The position numbers were made by a program, and so were the translations under genes. Below, one piece after another: positions 63,681 through 64,000 of a stretch of DNA of 64,000 bases. The DNA is taken from positions 131,096,920 through 131,160,919 of the forward strand of contig CM043964.1 in NCBI GenBank assembly GCA_014529385.2. The letters are read 5' to 3'. Within the stretch, counting starts at the first letter, position 1; every line of letters starts with the position of its first letter. Below the pieces are notes generated by a model, which saw nothing but the letters and a program-made list of their open reading frames with translations, ran no database searches and was not told the DNA's origin. This DNA comes from Adiantum capillus-veneris (taxonomy: Eukaryota; Streptophyta; Polypodiopsida; Polypodiales; Pteridaceae).

Positions 63681-64000
63681 TCTTCCGCCACTGTGTGGGA
63701 AGCAAGTGAATCCCCCAGAATCTGGCCACCTCGCCATCCCGTTATAAATAACGAGATGGTGCCTGCTGCCAAGCTCAAGAAGGTGTCTGCCATATCCAGT
63801 GTTGTCCTGTCCCCCATCTGCAGACACTCTACTCACCCCCATGTCCTCTGCATCAAGTGCCCTCATGATCTCCGGCTGCTCCATATCATAGATCTCACTC
63901 TGTCGGCTCTGTGTCCTCCCGTTGAAGTCCCCCATGAGGAGGACTTCCCCGAGTGATGTGTAGTGAGAAATGTCCTCCGACAGTCGAGAGTAGGGGTCTT
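63680..64000 (-). pseudogene. LINE A APE endonuclease, C-terminal part
   Basis: The minus frame reads GEVLLMGDFNGRTQSRQSEI (GDFN-R motif with the catalytic Asp and Asn), then GYGRHLLELGSRHHLVIYNG and GGFTCFPHSGGREHS. A single-base shift near 63680 breaks the link to STVDYLLGS, which is in the RT frame. The N-terminal endonuclease is outside the window. Confidence 0.8.

Overview
The window looks like nuclear DNA of a land plant with a large, repeat-rich genome. A fern is the best guess. The evidence is a decayed array of PLS-type PPR repeats with the YACILKACGS / GNALVDMYAKCG wording common in ferns, a plant calcineurin B-like (CBL) calcium-sensor gene, Ty3/gypsy elements primed by initiator tRNA-Met, plant L1 and other LINEs, and long (GA)n arrays. 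I see no prokaryotic genes, rRNA or tRNA genes, or CRISPR. The species call is inference.

Layout: 1-1857 is a broken Penelope-like reverse transcriptase. 1860-2637 is a 778-bp element with perfect 21-bp terminal inverted repeats that contains a LINE 3' end. 4470-9250 is a PPR pseudogene array with nested tandem duplications. 9251-13046 has no recognisable gene. 13050-13745 holds two adjacent PIF/Harbinger-type MITEs that share a TTA target site.

The one host gene I can assemble is a CBL1/9-type gene on the + strand. A probable 5'UTR intron ends at 15032. Coding exon 1 (15103-15181) gives the MGCFGSKC lipidation signal. Coding exon 2 (55589-55671) and exon 3 (55757-55816) carry the first EF-hand region. 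Intron 1 is therefore about 40.4 kb. Exon 4 is not in the window, so intron 3 exceeds 8.1 kb. Nearly everything from 15.2 to 55.6 kb, and from 57.3 kb to the end, is transposon sequence inside these two introns.

Intron 1 from left to right: a + strand LINE 5' part (15.6-18.9 kb) split by a solo LTR with ATGGT target duplication; a minus-strand gypsy gag-protease remnant (18.9-21.8 kb); a minus-strand LINE endonuclease/RT piece (21.8-23.2 kb); a long gypsy pol with chromodomain-like tail and 3' LTR (23.2-28.2 kb); a chimeric gypsy (29.2-34.1 kb); a second gypsy of the same LTR family (34.1-45.35 kb) whose gag is interrupted by a complete, young, non-autonomous gag-protease LTR element (35858-41396, CCGAT target duplication) and whose 3' LTR carries a 456-bp retroposon; a gypsy 3' end (45.35-47.5 kb) whose LTR was split by a 6.5-kb L1 LINE (47537-54052); and a + strand LINE RT fragment (54.2-55.35 kb) split by a hAT-like MITE.

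Intron 3 holds two minus-strand copies of a LINE family whose 3' ends abut long (GA)n arrays. The copy at the window end has an open RT frame of about 1,000 codons. The window is a nested-transposon record inside a calcium-signalling gene that appears to be intact as far as it can be seen.
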